DNA of 8,987 bases from a bacterium HR39. Its GTDB lineage: Bacteria; Pseudomonadota; Alphaproteobacteria; Geminicoccales; Geminicoccaceae. Shown one piece after another: positions 1 to 6,105 of this stretch. The notes below the pieces were generated by a model that searched no databases, was not told where the DNA came from, and was given only the letters and a program-made list of their open reading frames with translations. A program made the position numbers and the translations under genes. The stretch's first letter is position 1. Every line of letters starts with the position of its first letter. Location: the NCBI GenBank assembly GCA_002898955.1, contig BEIP01000025.1, forward strand, positions 1 through 8,987. Direction: 5' to 3'.

Positions 1-1
1 C

Positions 2-570
2 CGCCACATCTACTACAACAACAACCGCGCCGCCGACTTCGTGAAGCCGTCCGGTCTCACGCGTCTCGGCATCGAGAAGGTGCCGCCCATCGTCACCCGC
101 GGCGTGCTGCTCGACATCGCGAAGCTGCGGGCGTGGCGCGCATGGAGCCGGGCGACGTGGTCACGGTGGAGGACCTCGAGGCGGCGCAGAAGGCGCAGGG
201 CGTCGAGATCCGCCGCGGTGACGTGGTGATCGTCCACACCGGCTGGCTGTCGATGCTGGAGGAGGATCCGCAGGCCTTCATCCGGCAGGAGCCCGGCATC
301 GGCGTGGCCGCGGCGCGCTATCTGGTCGAGAAGGGCGTCGTCGCCATCGGCGCCGACAACTGGGGCGTGGAGGCGGTGCCGCACGAGGATCCCGCCACCT
401 TCTTCCCGGCCCACGTGGAAACCCTGGCCAGGGCCGGCGTGTACCTGCTCGAGAACATCGACACCCGCGGGCTGATCGCGGACGGCGTGCACGAGTTCCT
501 GTTCGTGCTCGGCCACGCCCGGGTGAAGGGCGCGGTGCAGATGATCATCAACCCCGTGGCCATCCGCTGA
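2..570 (+). CDS. Cyclase family protein (kynurenine formamidase-like), 5'-truncated by window and apparently frameshifted
   Basis: This is the C-terminal part of a metal-dependent hydrolase of the cyclase family, which includes kynurenine formamidase and isatin hydrolase and opens amide or cyclic amide bonds. The first part reads in frame 2 (positions 2-130) and contains GIEKVPPIVTRGVLLDIAKL, a typical family segment. After codon CGG at 128-130 the family sequence continues in frame 1, from GTG at 133, with MEPGDVVTVEDLEAA, RRGDVVIVHTGW and GADNWGVEAVP, then EFLFVLGHARVKGA near the C-terminus. The stop is TGA at 568-570. Adding one G in the GGG at 129-131 would join the halves as LRGVARMEPGD. 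The usual N-terminal metal-binding HGGTHID-type motif would lie before base 1 and cannot be checked. The gene sits 41 bases before a transporter binding-protein gene on the same strand, so it is probably in that operon. The family call is secure; substrate and functional state are unknown. Confidence 0.8.
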   Translation, partial: PHLLQQQPRRRLREAVRSHASRHREGAAHRHPRRAARHREAAGVARMEPGDVVTVEDLEAAQKAQGVEIRRGDVVIVHTGWLSMLEEDPQAFIRQEPGIGVAAARYLVEKGVVAIGADNWGVEAVPHEDPATFFPAHVETLARAGVYLLENIDTRGLIADGVHEFLFVLGHARVKGAVQMIINPVAIR

Positions 571-611
571 GCGGTCGGCACGGACGGACCATCCGCAAGG
601 AGGCAGGTCCC

Positions 612-1895
612 ATGACACGCGGATCGTGGCTCGTGGCCGGCGCGATCGGCCTCGCCCTCGCGGCCGGACCGGTACAGGCGCAGGAGACCCTCAGGATCGG
701 CTTCGTCACCTTCCTCTCCGGCCCCGCGGCCGGTCCCTTCGGCGTGCCGGCCCGCAACGCCGCCGAACTGATGGTGGAGGCCCTCAACGCCGGACAGGTG
801 CCGGCGCCCTACGACCGGCCCGGCATCGCCGGCGCGAAGATCGAGATGACGGTGATCGACGAGGCGGGCGGCGCCCAGGCCCAGGTGGCCGAGTACCGCA
901 AGCTGGCCGAACAGGTCGACGTGGTGATCGGCTACATCTCCAGCGGCGACTGCAAGGCCATCGCGCCGGTCGCGGAGGAGATGCAGCGGCTGACGGTCTT
1001 CTTCGACTGCGGTACGCCGCAGATCTTCGAGGAAGTGGTTACCGAGCCGAAGTATCTATTCCGCACGTCGACCCACTCGACGATCGAGAGCATCGCCGCG
1101 GCCCGCTACATCCTCGACCTGATTCCCGGTCTGAAGACCATCGCCGGCCTCAACCAGAATTACGCCTGGGGTCAGGACTCATGGCGTGATTTCAGCCGTT
1201 CCATCCTCGCACTGCGGCCCGACGTGCAGGTGGTGGCGGAGCTGTTCCCGCAGCTCTTCGCGGGCCAGTACGGTTCGGAAATCTCCGCGCTCCTCGCGGC
1301 CGGTGCCGATGTCGTCCATTCCAGCTTCTGGGGCGGCGACCTCGAGGCCTTCATCCTGCAGGCGGCGCCGCGCGGCCTGTTCCAGACCAGCCGCGTGATC
1401 TTACCCTCGGGCGAGACCACCGTCTGGCGGCTGGCCGGTCAGCTCCCCGACGGCACGGTGATCGGCGCCCGCGGCCCCAACGGTCCCTTCGCCCCCGACA
1501 ACGAGCTGAACCGCTGGTTCCGCAGCGCCTACCACGAGCGCTACGGCGAATGGCCCGTCTATTCGGCCTATCACATGGCCCGTGCCATCCTCGGCACCAA
1601 GGCGGCCTTCGAGAAGGCGGCCGGGAACGGTGGCGGACTGCCGTCGACGGATGCGGTGATCGCCGCCTTCGAGAACCTCGTCTTCGACTCGCCGAGCGGC
1701 GAGATCCGCATGGCGCTGGGTCGCGGCCACCAGGCCGTGGCGCCCATCCCCTACGGCGTCTACCGCTACGACGCCGCCAGCGGTCAGCCGACCTTCGAGG
1801 ACGTGCGCTACTACGCACCCGAGTGCGTGGCGCCGCCGCCCGACATGAAGGGCATCGACTGGATCGGAGCCGGCTTCCCCGGCGCCAAGTGCTGA
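612..1895 (+). CDS. ABC transporter substrate-binding protein, branched-chain amino acid/amide type (Peripla_BP_6)
   Basis: This is a periplasmic solute-binding protein of 427 residues, the usual size for the LivJ/LivK-like family of HAAT transporters. The ATG at 612 follows a strong AAGGAGG (597-603) with 8-base spacing. Residues 1-23 form a Sec signal peptide: positive start (MTRG), hydrophobic core, then VQA with likely cleavage before Q24. The mature protein opens with ETLRIGFVTFLSGP, followed by AAELMVEALNAG, VIDEAGG, VVIGYISSGDC and NQNYAWGQDSW (about 181-191), all typical of the two-lobe type I fold. Cysteine pairs C114/C133 and C405/C427 could form periplasmic disulfides; this is inference. 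It lies between the cyclase gene and livH/livM/livF-type genes, so it delivers ligand to that permease. The ligand cannot be named; the neighbouring hydrolase suggests an amide or cyclic compound rather than a plain branched-chain amino acid. Confidence 0.92.
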   Translation: MTRGSWLVAGAIGLALAAGPVQAQETLRIGFVTFLSGPAAGPFGVPARNAAELMVEALNAGQVPAPYDRPGIAGAKIEMTVIDEAGGAQAQVAEYRKLAEQVDVVIGYISSGDCKAIAPVAEEMQRLTVFFDCGTPQIFEEVVTEPKYLFRTSTHSTIESIAAARYILDLIPGLKTIAGLNQNYAWGQDSWRDFSRSILALRPDVQVVAELFPQLFAGQYGSEISALLAAGADVVHSSFWGGDLEAFILQAAPRGLFQTSRVILPSGETTVWRLAGQLPDGTVIGARGPNGPFAPDNELNRWFRSAYHERYGEWPVYSAYHMARAILGTKAAFEKAAGNGGGLPSTDAVIAAFENLVFDSPSGEIRMALGRGHQAVAPIPYGVYRYDAASGQPTFEDVRYYAPECVAPPPDMKGIDWIGAGFPGAKC

Positions 1896-1929
1896 ACCGC
1901 CCGACGCATCGCGGGCGAGCCGACCGGGC

Positions 1930-1958
1930 TCCGGGCGGACCTCCGCGGTCCGCCCGGA
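1930..1958 (+). repeat. Perfect 12-bp inverted repeat (mRNA hairpin) between binding-protein and permease genes
   Basis: TCCGGGCGGACC (1930-1941) and GGTCCGCCCGGA (1947-1958) are exact reverse complements separated by the 5-base loop TCCGC. The hairpin starts 34 bases after the binding-protein stop and ends 25 bases before the permease ATG. No T-run follows, so it is not a classical intrinsic terminator. A further copy of the arm sequence GCGGACC at 1972-1978, just before the permease start, could pair with the right arm as an alternative fold. In comparable operons (malE-malF is the known case) such hairpins protect the upstream mRNA and raise binding-protein levels over permease levels. That role is inferred here. 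Confidence 0.7.
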
Positions 1959-1983
1959 CTGCGGGGGGACCGCGGACCACGCC

Positions 1984-2880
1984 ATGACCACGACCATCGC
2001 CATCGTGCTCGACGGTCTCCTCTACGCCGCCTGGCTGTTCCTCGTGGCCGTCGGCCTCACCCTCGTCTACGGGGTGATGCGCATCCTCAACGTCGCCCAC
2101 GGCAGCCTCTACGCGCTCGGCGCCTATGTGGCCGCATGGGCCGTCCAACTGTGGTTCGCGAACCGCCTGCCGGCCGCGGCGGGCCTGCTGCTGCTCCCTC
2201 TCGCCGCCCTGCTGGTGGGTGTGGTGGCCGGCACGGCGATCGAGCGCGGGGTACTGCGCTTCACTTATGGCCGGCACGAGCTCGTGCTGCTGCTCGTGAC
2301 ATACGCCCTCTTCCTGATCCTCGAGGACCTCGTGAAGCTGGTCTTCGGGGTCGATCCCTGCTTCGCTTACCAGCCCTACGGGCTGCTCGGCGTGGTGCGC
2401 ATCGGCCGGCTGCCCTATTCGCTCTACGATCTCGTGCTGATCGGTTTGGCGGTGGTGGTCGGCCTGTCCGTCTGGCTCTGGCTAGAGAAGACCCGCTCCG
2501 GCCGGCTGCTGCTCGCCGTCATCCACGACCGCGAGATGGCCATGGCCATGGGCATCGACGTGGGGCGGCTGTTCACCGTCACCTTCGCCGCCGGCGCCAC
2601 CCTCGCGGCCCTCGGCGGCGCGCTCGCGGCACCGCGCATCTCGGTGGTGCCGGGCATCGGCGTCGAAGTCATCGTCCTGGCCTTCGCGGTGGTGGCGACG
2701 GGTGGGCTCGGCAGCGTTCCCGGCGCCATGATCGGATCGCTGGTGGTGGGGCTGGTGCGCGCCGTTGCCGTGCATCTGCTGCCGCAGGTGGAGCTCTTCG
2801 TCATCTACGCCGTGATGGCCGCGGTACTGGCGGTACGGCCCCAGGGCCTGTTCGCCCGTGCGGAGGTGCGACGGATATGA
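1984..2880 (+). CDS. livH: Branched-chain amino acid-type ABC transporter permease, LivH family
   Basis: This is an inner-membrane permease subunit of a HAAT-type ABC transporter, 298 residues, the normal LivH length. It is mostly hydrophobic with about eight predicted membrane spans. Family landmarks are YGVMRILNVAHGSLYALGAY (29-48), the cytoplasmic coupling loop around DREMAMAMGIDVGRLF (182-197), GGLGSVPGAMIGSLVVGL (240-257) and the C-terminal VRPQGLF. The ATG at 1984 has only a weak ribosome site (GGGGGGA at 1963-1969, long spacing), so translation may be lower than for the binding protein upstream. The stop TGA overlaps the next start as ATGA (2877-2880), implying translational coupling with the LivM-type gene. 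The livH symbol marks family only; substrate specificity is not known. Confidence 0.9.
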   Translation: MTTTIAIVLDGLLYAAWLFLVAVGLTLVYGVMRILNVAHGSLYALGAYVAAWAVQLWFANRLPAAAGLLLLPLAALLVGVVAGTAIERGVLRFTYGRHELVLLLVTYALFLILEDLVKLVFGVDPCFAYQPYGLLGVVRIGRLPYSLYDLVLIGLAVVVGLSVWLWLEKTRSGRLLLAVIHDREMAMAMGIDVGRLFTVTFAAGATLAALGGALAAPRISVVPGIGVEVIVLAFAVVATGGLGSVPGAMIGSLVVGLVRAVAVHLLPQVELFVIYAVMAAVLAVRPQGLFARAEVRRI

Positions 2881-3815
2881 GGCGCGATCCCGTCCCGGCC
2901 GCCATCGCCCTGCTCGCCCTGCTGCTGCTGGCGGGGGCCCTGGTGCTGCCCGACTGGCTGCGCTTCCTGCTGCTGCTCGCCTTCGCCAAGGGCCTCGCCG
3001 TGCTCGGAGTGGTGACCCTGATGCGCGGCGGACTCGTCTCTTTCGGGCAGGGCCTTTACTTCGGCCTCGGCGGCTACGCCGCCGGCATGACCGGCCATTT
3101 CACCGGCTTTTCGGACGTCTTCGGTCTCCTGCTGCTCGGGATCGCGGTGAGCGTCGCGGTGGCGCTCGTGCTCGGGCTCGTCATGGCGCGTTATCGCGAG
3201 ATCTTCTTCGCGATGCTGAGCCTCGCCTTCTCCATGGTGTTCTACGGCGTGCTGGTGCGCTCCGAGGTGCTGGGCAGCACCGACGGCTCCAACCTGCCGC
3301 AGCCCACCTTCCTCGGCTACGCACCGGAGGCGGCGACGGGGCGGGTGCTGCTCTACCTCCTCACCGTGCTGGTGGTCGCCGTCGCCGCCTTCCTCGTCCA
3401 CCGCTGGTACCGCTCGCTGTGGGGCCATCTCGCCGAGGCTGCGCGCGAGAACGAGGTGCGGGTGGAATATCTCGGGGCTTCGGTCTTCCGCGTCCACTAC
3501 GCCGACTACCTCCTCGCCGCCGCCACCGCCGGCGCCGGCGGCGTCCTCACCGCCGTGGCGGTGGGACACGTGGATCCCACCCTGACCTACTGGACCACCT
3601 CGGGCGAATTCGTCTTCGTGGCGCTGGTGGGTGGCACCGGCAGCGTCTTCGCACCCTTCGCCGGTGCGGTGCTGCTGGAGCTCGTGCGCACCTTCGCCTT
3701 CGCCTGGCTGCCCTACAGCTGGCAGATGATCCTCGGCGCCGTCATGCTGCTCGTGATCCTGTTCCTGCCGGGCGGGCTGTGGTCGCTGGTGGCCGGACGG
3801 GAGGCGCGGACGTGA
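2877..3815 (+). CDS. livM: Branched-chain amino acid-type ABC transporter permease, LivM family
   Basis: This is the second inner-membrane permease subunit, 312 residues, and should pair with the LivH-type protein to form the transport channel. The ATG at 2877 overlaps the livH stop. Landmarks are GGLVSFGQGLYFGLGGYAAG (51-70), MARYREIFFAMLSLAF (103-118), STDGSNLP (134-141, matching the family TGGSDGL region), the coupling loop ARENEVRVEYLGASVFRVHY (189-208), SGEFVFVALVGGTGSVFAP (242-260) and the C-terminal FLPGGLWSL. It has the short LivM form with no fused LivG ATPase domain. The stop TGA at 3813-3815 overlaps the GTG start of the ATPase gene, so the three genes are tightly coupled. Family assignment is firm; substrate is unknown. 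Confidence 0.9.
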   Translation: MRRDPVPAAIALLALLLLAGALVLPDWLRFLLLLAFAKGLAVLGVVTLMRGGLVSFGQGLYFGLGGYAAGMTGHFTGFSDVFGLLLLGIAVSVAVALVLGLVMARYREIFFAMLSLAFSMVFYGVLVRSEVLGSTDGSNLPQPTFLGYAPEAATGRVLLYLLTVLVVAVAAFLVHRWYRSLWGHLAEAARENEVRVEYLGASVFRVHYADYLLAAATAGAGGVLTAVAVGHVDPTLTYWTTSGEFVFVALVGGTGSVFAPFAGAVLLELVRTFAFAWLPYSWQMILGAVMLLVILFLPGGLWSLVAGREART

Positions 3816-4486
3816 ACGCGGTCCTCGAGGTGCGGGGTGTCTCCAAGTCCTTCGGCGGCGTGGTGGCGGCGGCGGACCTCGACGTCACCGTGGAACGCGG
3901 CGAGATCGTCGGCATCATCGGGGCCAACGGCGCCGGCAAGACCACGTTGATGCGCGCCATCTGCGGGCTGCTGCTGGCGGCCCGCGGCCGGGTGGTGCTG
4001 GACGGCCGCGACGTCACCCGTCTGCCCGCCCACCGCCGCGCGCGGCTCGGGGTGGGCTACATGCCCGAGGACCGGCGGCTGGTGCCGCAGCTTCCGGTGC
4101 GCGACAACATCCTGCTGCCGCTGTGGGCGCGCGGGGTGGCGGACGCGGAAGCGCGTCTCGCCGAAGTGCTGCGCTTCGTGCCGGACATCGAGCCCTTCCT
4201 CGCCCGACCGGCGCTGCGGCTCTCCGGCGGCCAGCAGAAGCTGGTGGCCCTCGCCCGGGCGCTCGCCGCCGGCGAGCGGGTGCTGCTGCTCGACGAGCCC
4301 TTCGAGGGCGTGGCGCCGGCCCTCGCCCGCCGCCTCGCCGAGATCCTCGAATCCCTCGGCCATGCGGGCCAGCGCACCATCCTGGTGTCCGGGTCCGACT
4401 ACACCCACACGGCCGGCCTCGTGGACCGGCTCTACGCCATCGAGCGCGGGCGGGTCGAGCCGGCCGCCCCGACGGGGGCGGGCTGA
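3812..4486 (+). CDS. livF: ABC transporter ATP-binding protein, LivF-like
   Basis: This is the cytoplasmic ATPase that energises the permease, 224 residues, the short LivF size. The start is GTG at 3812, overlapping the livM stop as GTGA. Visible motifs are Walker A GANGAGKTT (37-45), the LivF-like stretch YMPEDRRLVPQLPVRDNI (83-100), signature LSGGQQK (137-143), Walker B VLLLDEP (157-163) with catalytic E162, and EGVAPALA after it. The start (SKSFGGVVAAADLDV) looks somewhat more like LivG, so the protein has mixed features. Where LivG proteins have an IEHD-type switch histidine and LivF proteins usually have VEQN, this one reads LVSGSD (191-196). No second ATPase gene follows, although HAAT operons normally encode LivG and LivF together. 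A homodimer or a partner encoded elsewhere is possible. Confidence 0.88.
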   Translation: MNAVLEVRGVSKSFGGVVAAADLDVTVERGEIVGIIGANGAGKTTLMRAICGLLLAARGRVVLDGRDVTRLPAHRRARLGVGYMPEDRRLVPQLPVRDNILLPLWARGVADAEARLAEVLRFVPDIEPFLARPALRLSGGQQKLVALARALAAGERVLLLDEPFEGVAPALARRLAEILESLGHAGQRTILVSGSDYTHTAGLVDRLYAIERGRVEPAAPTGAG

Positions 4487-4561
4487 TCCGCCGGCCGGGC
4501 GGGCCTGGACCTGTCCGGCGGCGGCACCAGGTGGGGCGACGGACGGAGGAGCGGTCCGCCC

Positions 4562-5254
4562 TTGCTGCACGACGCCGTGGTCGCCGTCGGCGCCCTCGTC
4601 GAGGCCCATCCCGGCCTCACCTGGCTGGTGGCCTTCCTGGTCGCCGCCGGCGAGTCCTTCGTGGTGGTGGGAGCCCTGGTGCCCGGCACCCCCATCCTCG
4701 TCGCCATCGGCGCGGCCGGCGGGCTGGGCCACGTGTCGCTGACCGGCGTGGTGGCCGCCGCCGTCGTCGGGGCCGTCTTCGGGGACGGCCTCTCCTTCTG
4801 GATCGGTCGCCGCTACCGCGAGCGGCTGGTGCGCGGCTGGCCCTTCGCGCAGCGTCCGGACCTGCTCGCCCGCGCCGAGGCCTTCATCCACCGCTACGGC
4901 GTCGCCGCGGTCGCCATCGCCCGCTTCACGCCCGGGGTGCGCGCGGTGGTGCCGGTGGCGGCCGGCATCCTCCGCATGCGGCCGCCCGGGTTCTCCACCG
5001 CCAACATCGCCTCGGCCCTCGTCTGGGCGCCGGTCCACATCCTGCCGGGCGCCCTGCTCGGCTTCCTCGCCACCCTCCACCTGCCGGACGACCTCGACGA
5101 GTGGGCGCTGCCCGCCGCCCTCCTCGCCGGCGCTGCGCTGTGGCTGCTGTGGCGCCGGCTGCCCGCGGGAAGCCTTGCGCGCTTCCTGCGCCTTCCGGCG
5201 GAGGGGGGCGCCGGCGGTCTCAGCCGTCCTCCAGATCCTCCACCGGGCTCGTGA
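4562..5254 (+). CDS. DedA family membrane protein (VTT/SNARE-associated domain)
   Basis: This is an inner-membrane protein of 230 residues in the DedA family, linked in other bacteria to lipid-carrier flipping, membrane homeostasis and proton-motive-force-dependent stress resistance. Landmarks are AGESFVVVGALVPGTPIL (29-46), GDGLSFWIGRRYRER (74-88), FIHRYGVAAVAIARFTPGVR (108-127), VAAGILRM (132-139) and FSTANIASALVWAP (144-157), including the conserved Arg, Pro and Gly residues of the RF-P-R and AG elements. The start chosen is TTG at 4562, because GGAGGAG at 4545-4551 lies 10 bases upstream and no ATG is available; GTG at 4577 would trim five residues. It lies 75 bases after the ATPase gene in the same direction, so read-through is possible but a shared function is not indicated. 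Its last 35 bases overlap the convergent minus-strand gene, and its tail is rich in Gly and Pro. Confidence 0.88.
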   Translation: MLHDAVVAVGALVEAHPGLTWLVAFLVAAGESFVVVGALVPGTPILVAIGAAGGLGHVSLTGVVAAAVVGAVFGDGLSFWIGRRYRERLVRGWPFAQRPDLLARAEAFIHRYGVAAVAIARFTPGVRAVVPVAAGILRMRPPGFSTANIASALVWAPVHILPGALLGFLATLHLPDDLDEWALPAALLAGAALWLLWRRLPAGSLARFLRLPAEGGAGGLSRPPDPPPGS

Positions 5255-5972
5255 CCACGAGGAAGACCAGGTCCACGAGGCCGGTGTTCTCGATGGCGTG
5301 GCGGGTGCCCGGCGGCAGGAAGACCACGTCGTGGCGGCGCACCACCACCCGCTCGCCCTCGATCTCCATCAGCCCCTCGCCCTCGAGCACGTGGTAGACC
5401 TGCTCCTGTACCCGGTGGGCGTGGGCCTCCACCCGCGCCATGGGCTGGTGGCAGGAGATGCGGTCGCCGATGCGCGCGAGCCTCGCCGCCTCGGCCCGCG
5501 TGATCATGAGCCGGCCACCCGGCAGGGCGAGTTCGGGGATCGGCGGCTCGATGCGGGCGAAATCCCGGCCCAGCCGGCGGCCGTCGAAGACGGGCGGCTC
5601 CAGCGCCCGGAAGCCCGAAGCGGCGCCGGGGACGTCCTGACGGTAGTCGGCGGCCTGCGGATAGGGCCGGAAGGCGATGCCGGCGCGGCGCTCGAGGTCG
5701 AGCAGCATGGCCGGGCCGCCGTCGAGGAAGGCGTCGAGCAGAGCCGCGTCCACCCGGTCGCCGCCGAGGGCGAGGAGATAGGTGCGGGCCCGTTCGCGAT
5801 CGCCGCGGATCCCGGCCGCACGCAGGTGATGGTTGTCGGGGATCCAGAGCGTGCCGGAGGAGCGCGCGCCGGTGCCGCCGATGGTGGCGGCGCGCTCGAC
5901 CACGAGCGGCCGCGCGCCCTCCAGAGCGGCGACGAGGGCGGCCACGAGGCCCGCCACCCCGCTGCCCACCAC
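5220..5972 (-). CDS. Chimeric ORF: truncated FAD-dependent dehydrogenase N-terminus fused to C-terminal cupin
   Basis: The 250-residue product joins parts of two families. Residues 1 to about 168 match the start of an FAD-binding dehydrogenase (fumarate reductase/3-ketosteroid dehydrogenase type): GSGVAG dinucleotide loop, LVVER with acidic ribose-binding E26, IGGTGARSSGTLWIPDN (31-47), then FDGRRLGRDFARIEPPIPEL and GGRLMITRAEAARL. Members normally run to about 500 residues or more, so most of the enzyme is missing. From about residue 170 the sequence is a cupin: HAHRVQEQVYHVLEGEG (metal ligands H184, H186, E190) and LPPGTRHAIEN (H225), but its N-terminal 30-40 residues are absent. The join lies near 5447-5465. 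GTG at 5970-5972 cuts into the first Rossmann strand. CTG at 6012-6014, 5 bases after GGGGAGG, would restore EIRDLVVVGSG and give 264 residues. Probably a deletion-made relic or an assembly join; the cupin half could still fold. Confidence 0.75.
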   Translation of the reverse strand: MVGSGVAGLVAALVAALEGARPLVVERAATIGGTGARSSGTLWIPDNHHLRAAGIRGDRERARTYLLALGGDRVDAALLDAFLDGGPAMLLDLERRAGIAFRPYPQAADYRQDVPGAASGFRALEPPVFDGRRLGRDFARIEPPIPELALPGGRLMITRAEAARLARIGDRISCHQPMARVEAHAHRVQEQVYHVLEGEGLMEIEGERVVVRRHDVVFLPPGTRHAIENTGLVDLVFLVVTSPVEDLEDG

Positions 5973-6038
5973 GACGAGATCCCGGATCTCCGGCCGTGCC
6001 GCCGCGTCCGCCAGCTGCGCCTCCCCGTCGTCGACCGT

Positions 6039-6071
6039 CTGCGGACGAGGGTGGCGATACGGCGTCCGCAG
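6039..6071 (-). repeat. 9-bp inverted repeat between hisG and the FAD-cupin ORF
   Basis: CTGCGGACG (6039-6047) and CGTCCGCAG (6063-6071) are exact reverse complements with a 15-base loop. It lies after the hisG stop and before the FAD-cupin ORF, both read on the minus strand. A second GC-rich palindrome, CCGGGCGCCCGG, sits at 6090-6101 just after the hisG stop. Neither is followed by a T-run, so the termination role is uncertain; either could shape the mRNA end of hisG. Confidence 0.4.
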
Positions 6072-6105
6072 CGGGCGGTCAACGGTCCGCCGGGCGCCCG
6101 GACCC

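Noticed and set aside
2136..2876. Upstream in-frame extension of livM to 2136
   Set aside because: The extension reads out-of-frame livH as Arg/Pro-rich sequence. The ATGA overlap at 2877 and the LivM family start fit better.
2858..3811. Upstream in-frame extension of the LivF-like ATPase to 2858
   Set aside because: It only covers livM in the wrong frame. GTG 3812 directly precedes the conserved ATPase start and overlaps the livM stop.
4488..4521. CCGCCGG...CCGGCGG repeat after livF as a terminator
   Set aside because: It is a 7-bp stem with a 20-base loop and no T-run; this is likely by chance at this GC content.
3713..5080. A 455-codon minus-strand open frame opposite livM, livF and dedA
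   Set aside because: It is antisense to genes with intact motifs, and its Gly/His/Asp-rich composition is typical of shadow frames.
5195..5214. Inverted repeat CCGGCG...CGCCGG near the end of dedA as a terminator
   Set aside because: The stem is only 6 bp with an 8-base loop, has no T-run on either strand and lies inside dedA coding sequence.
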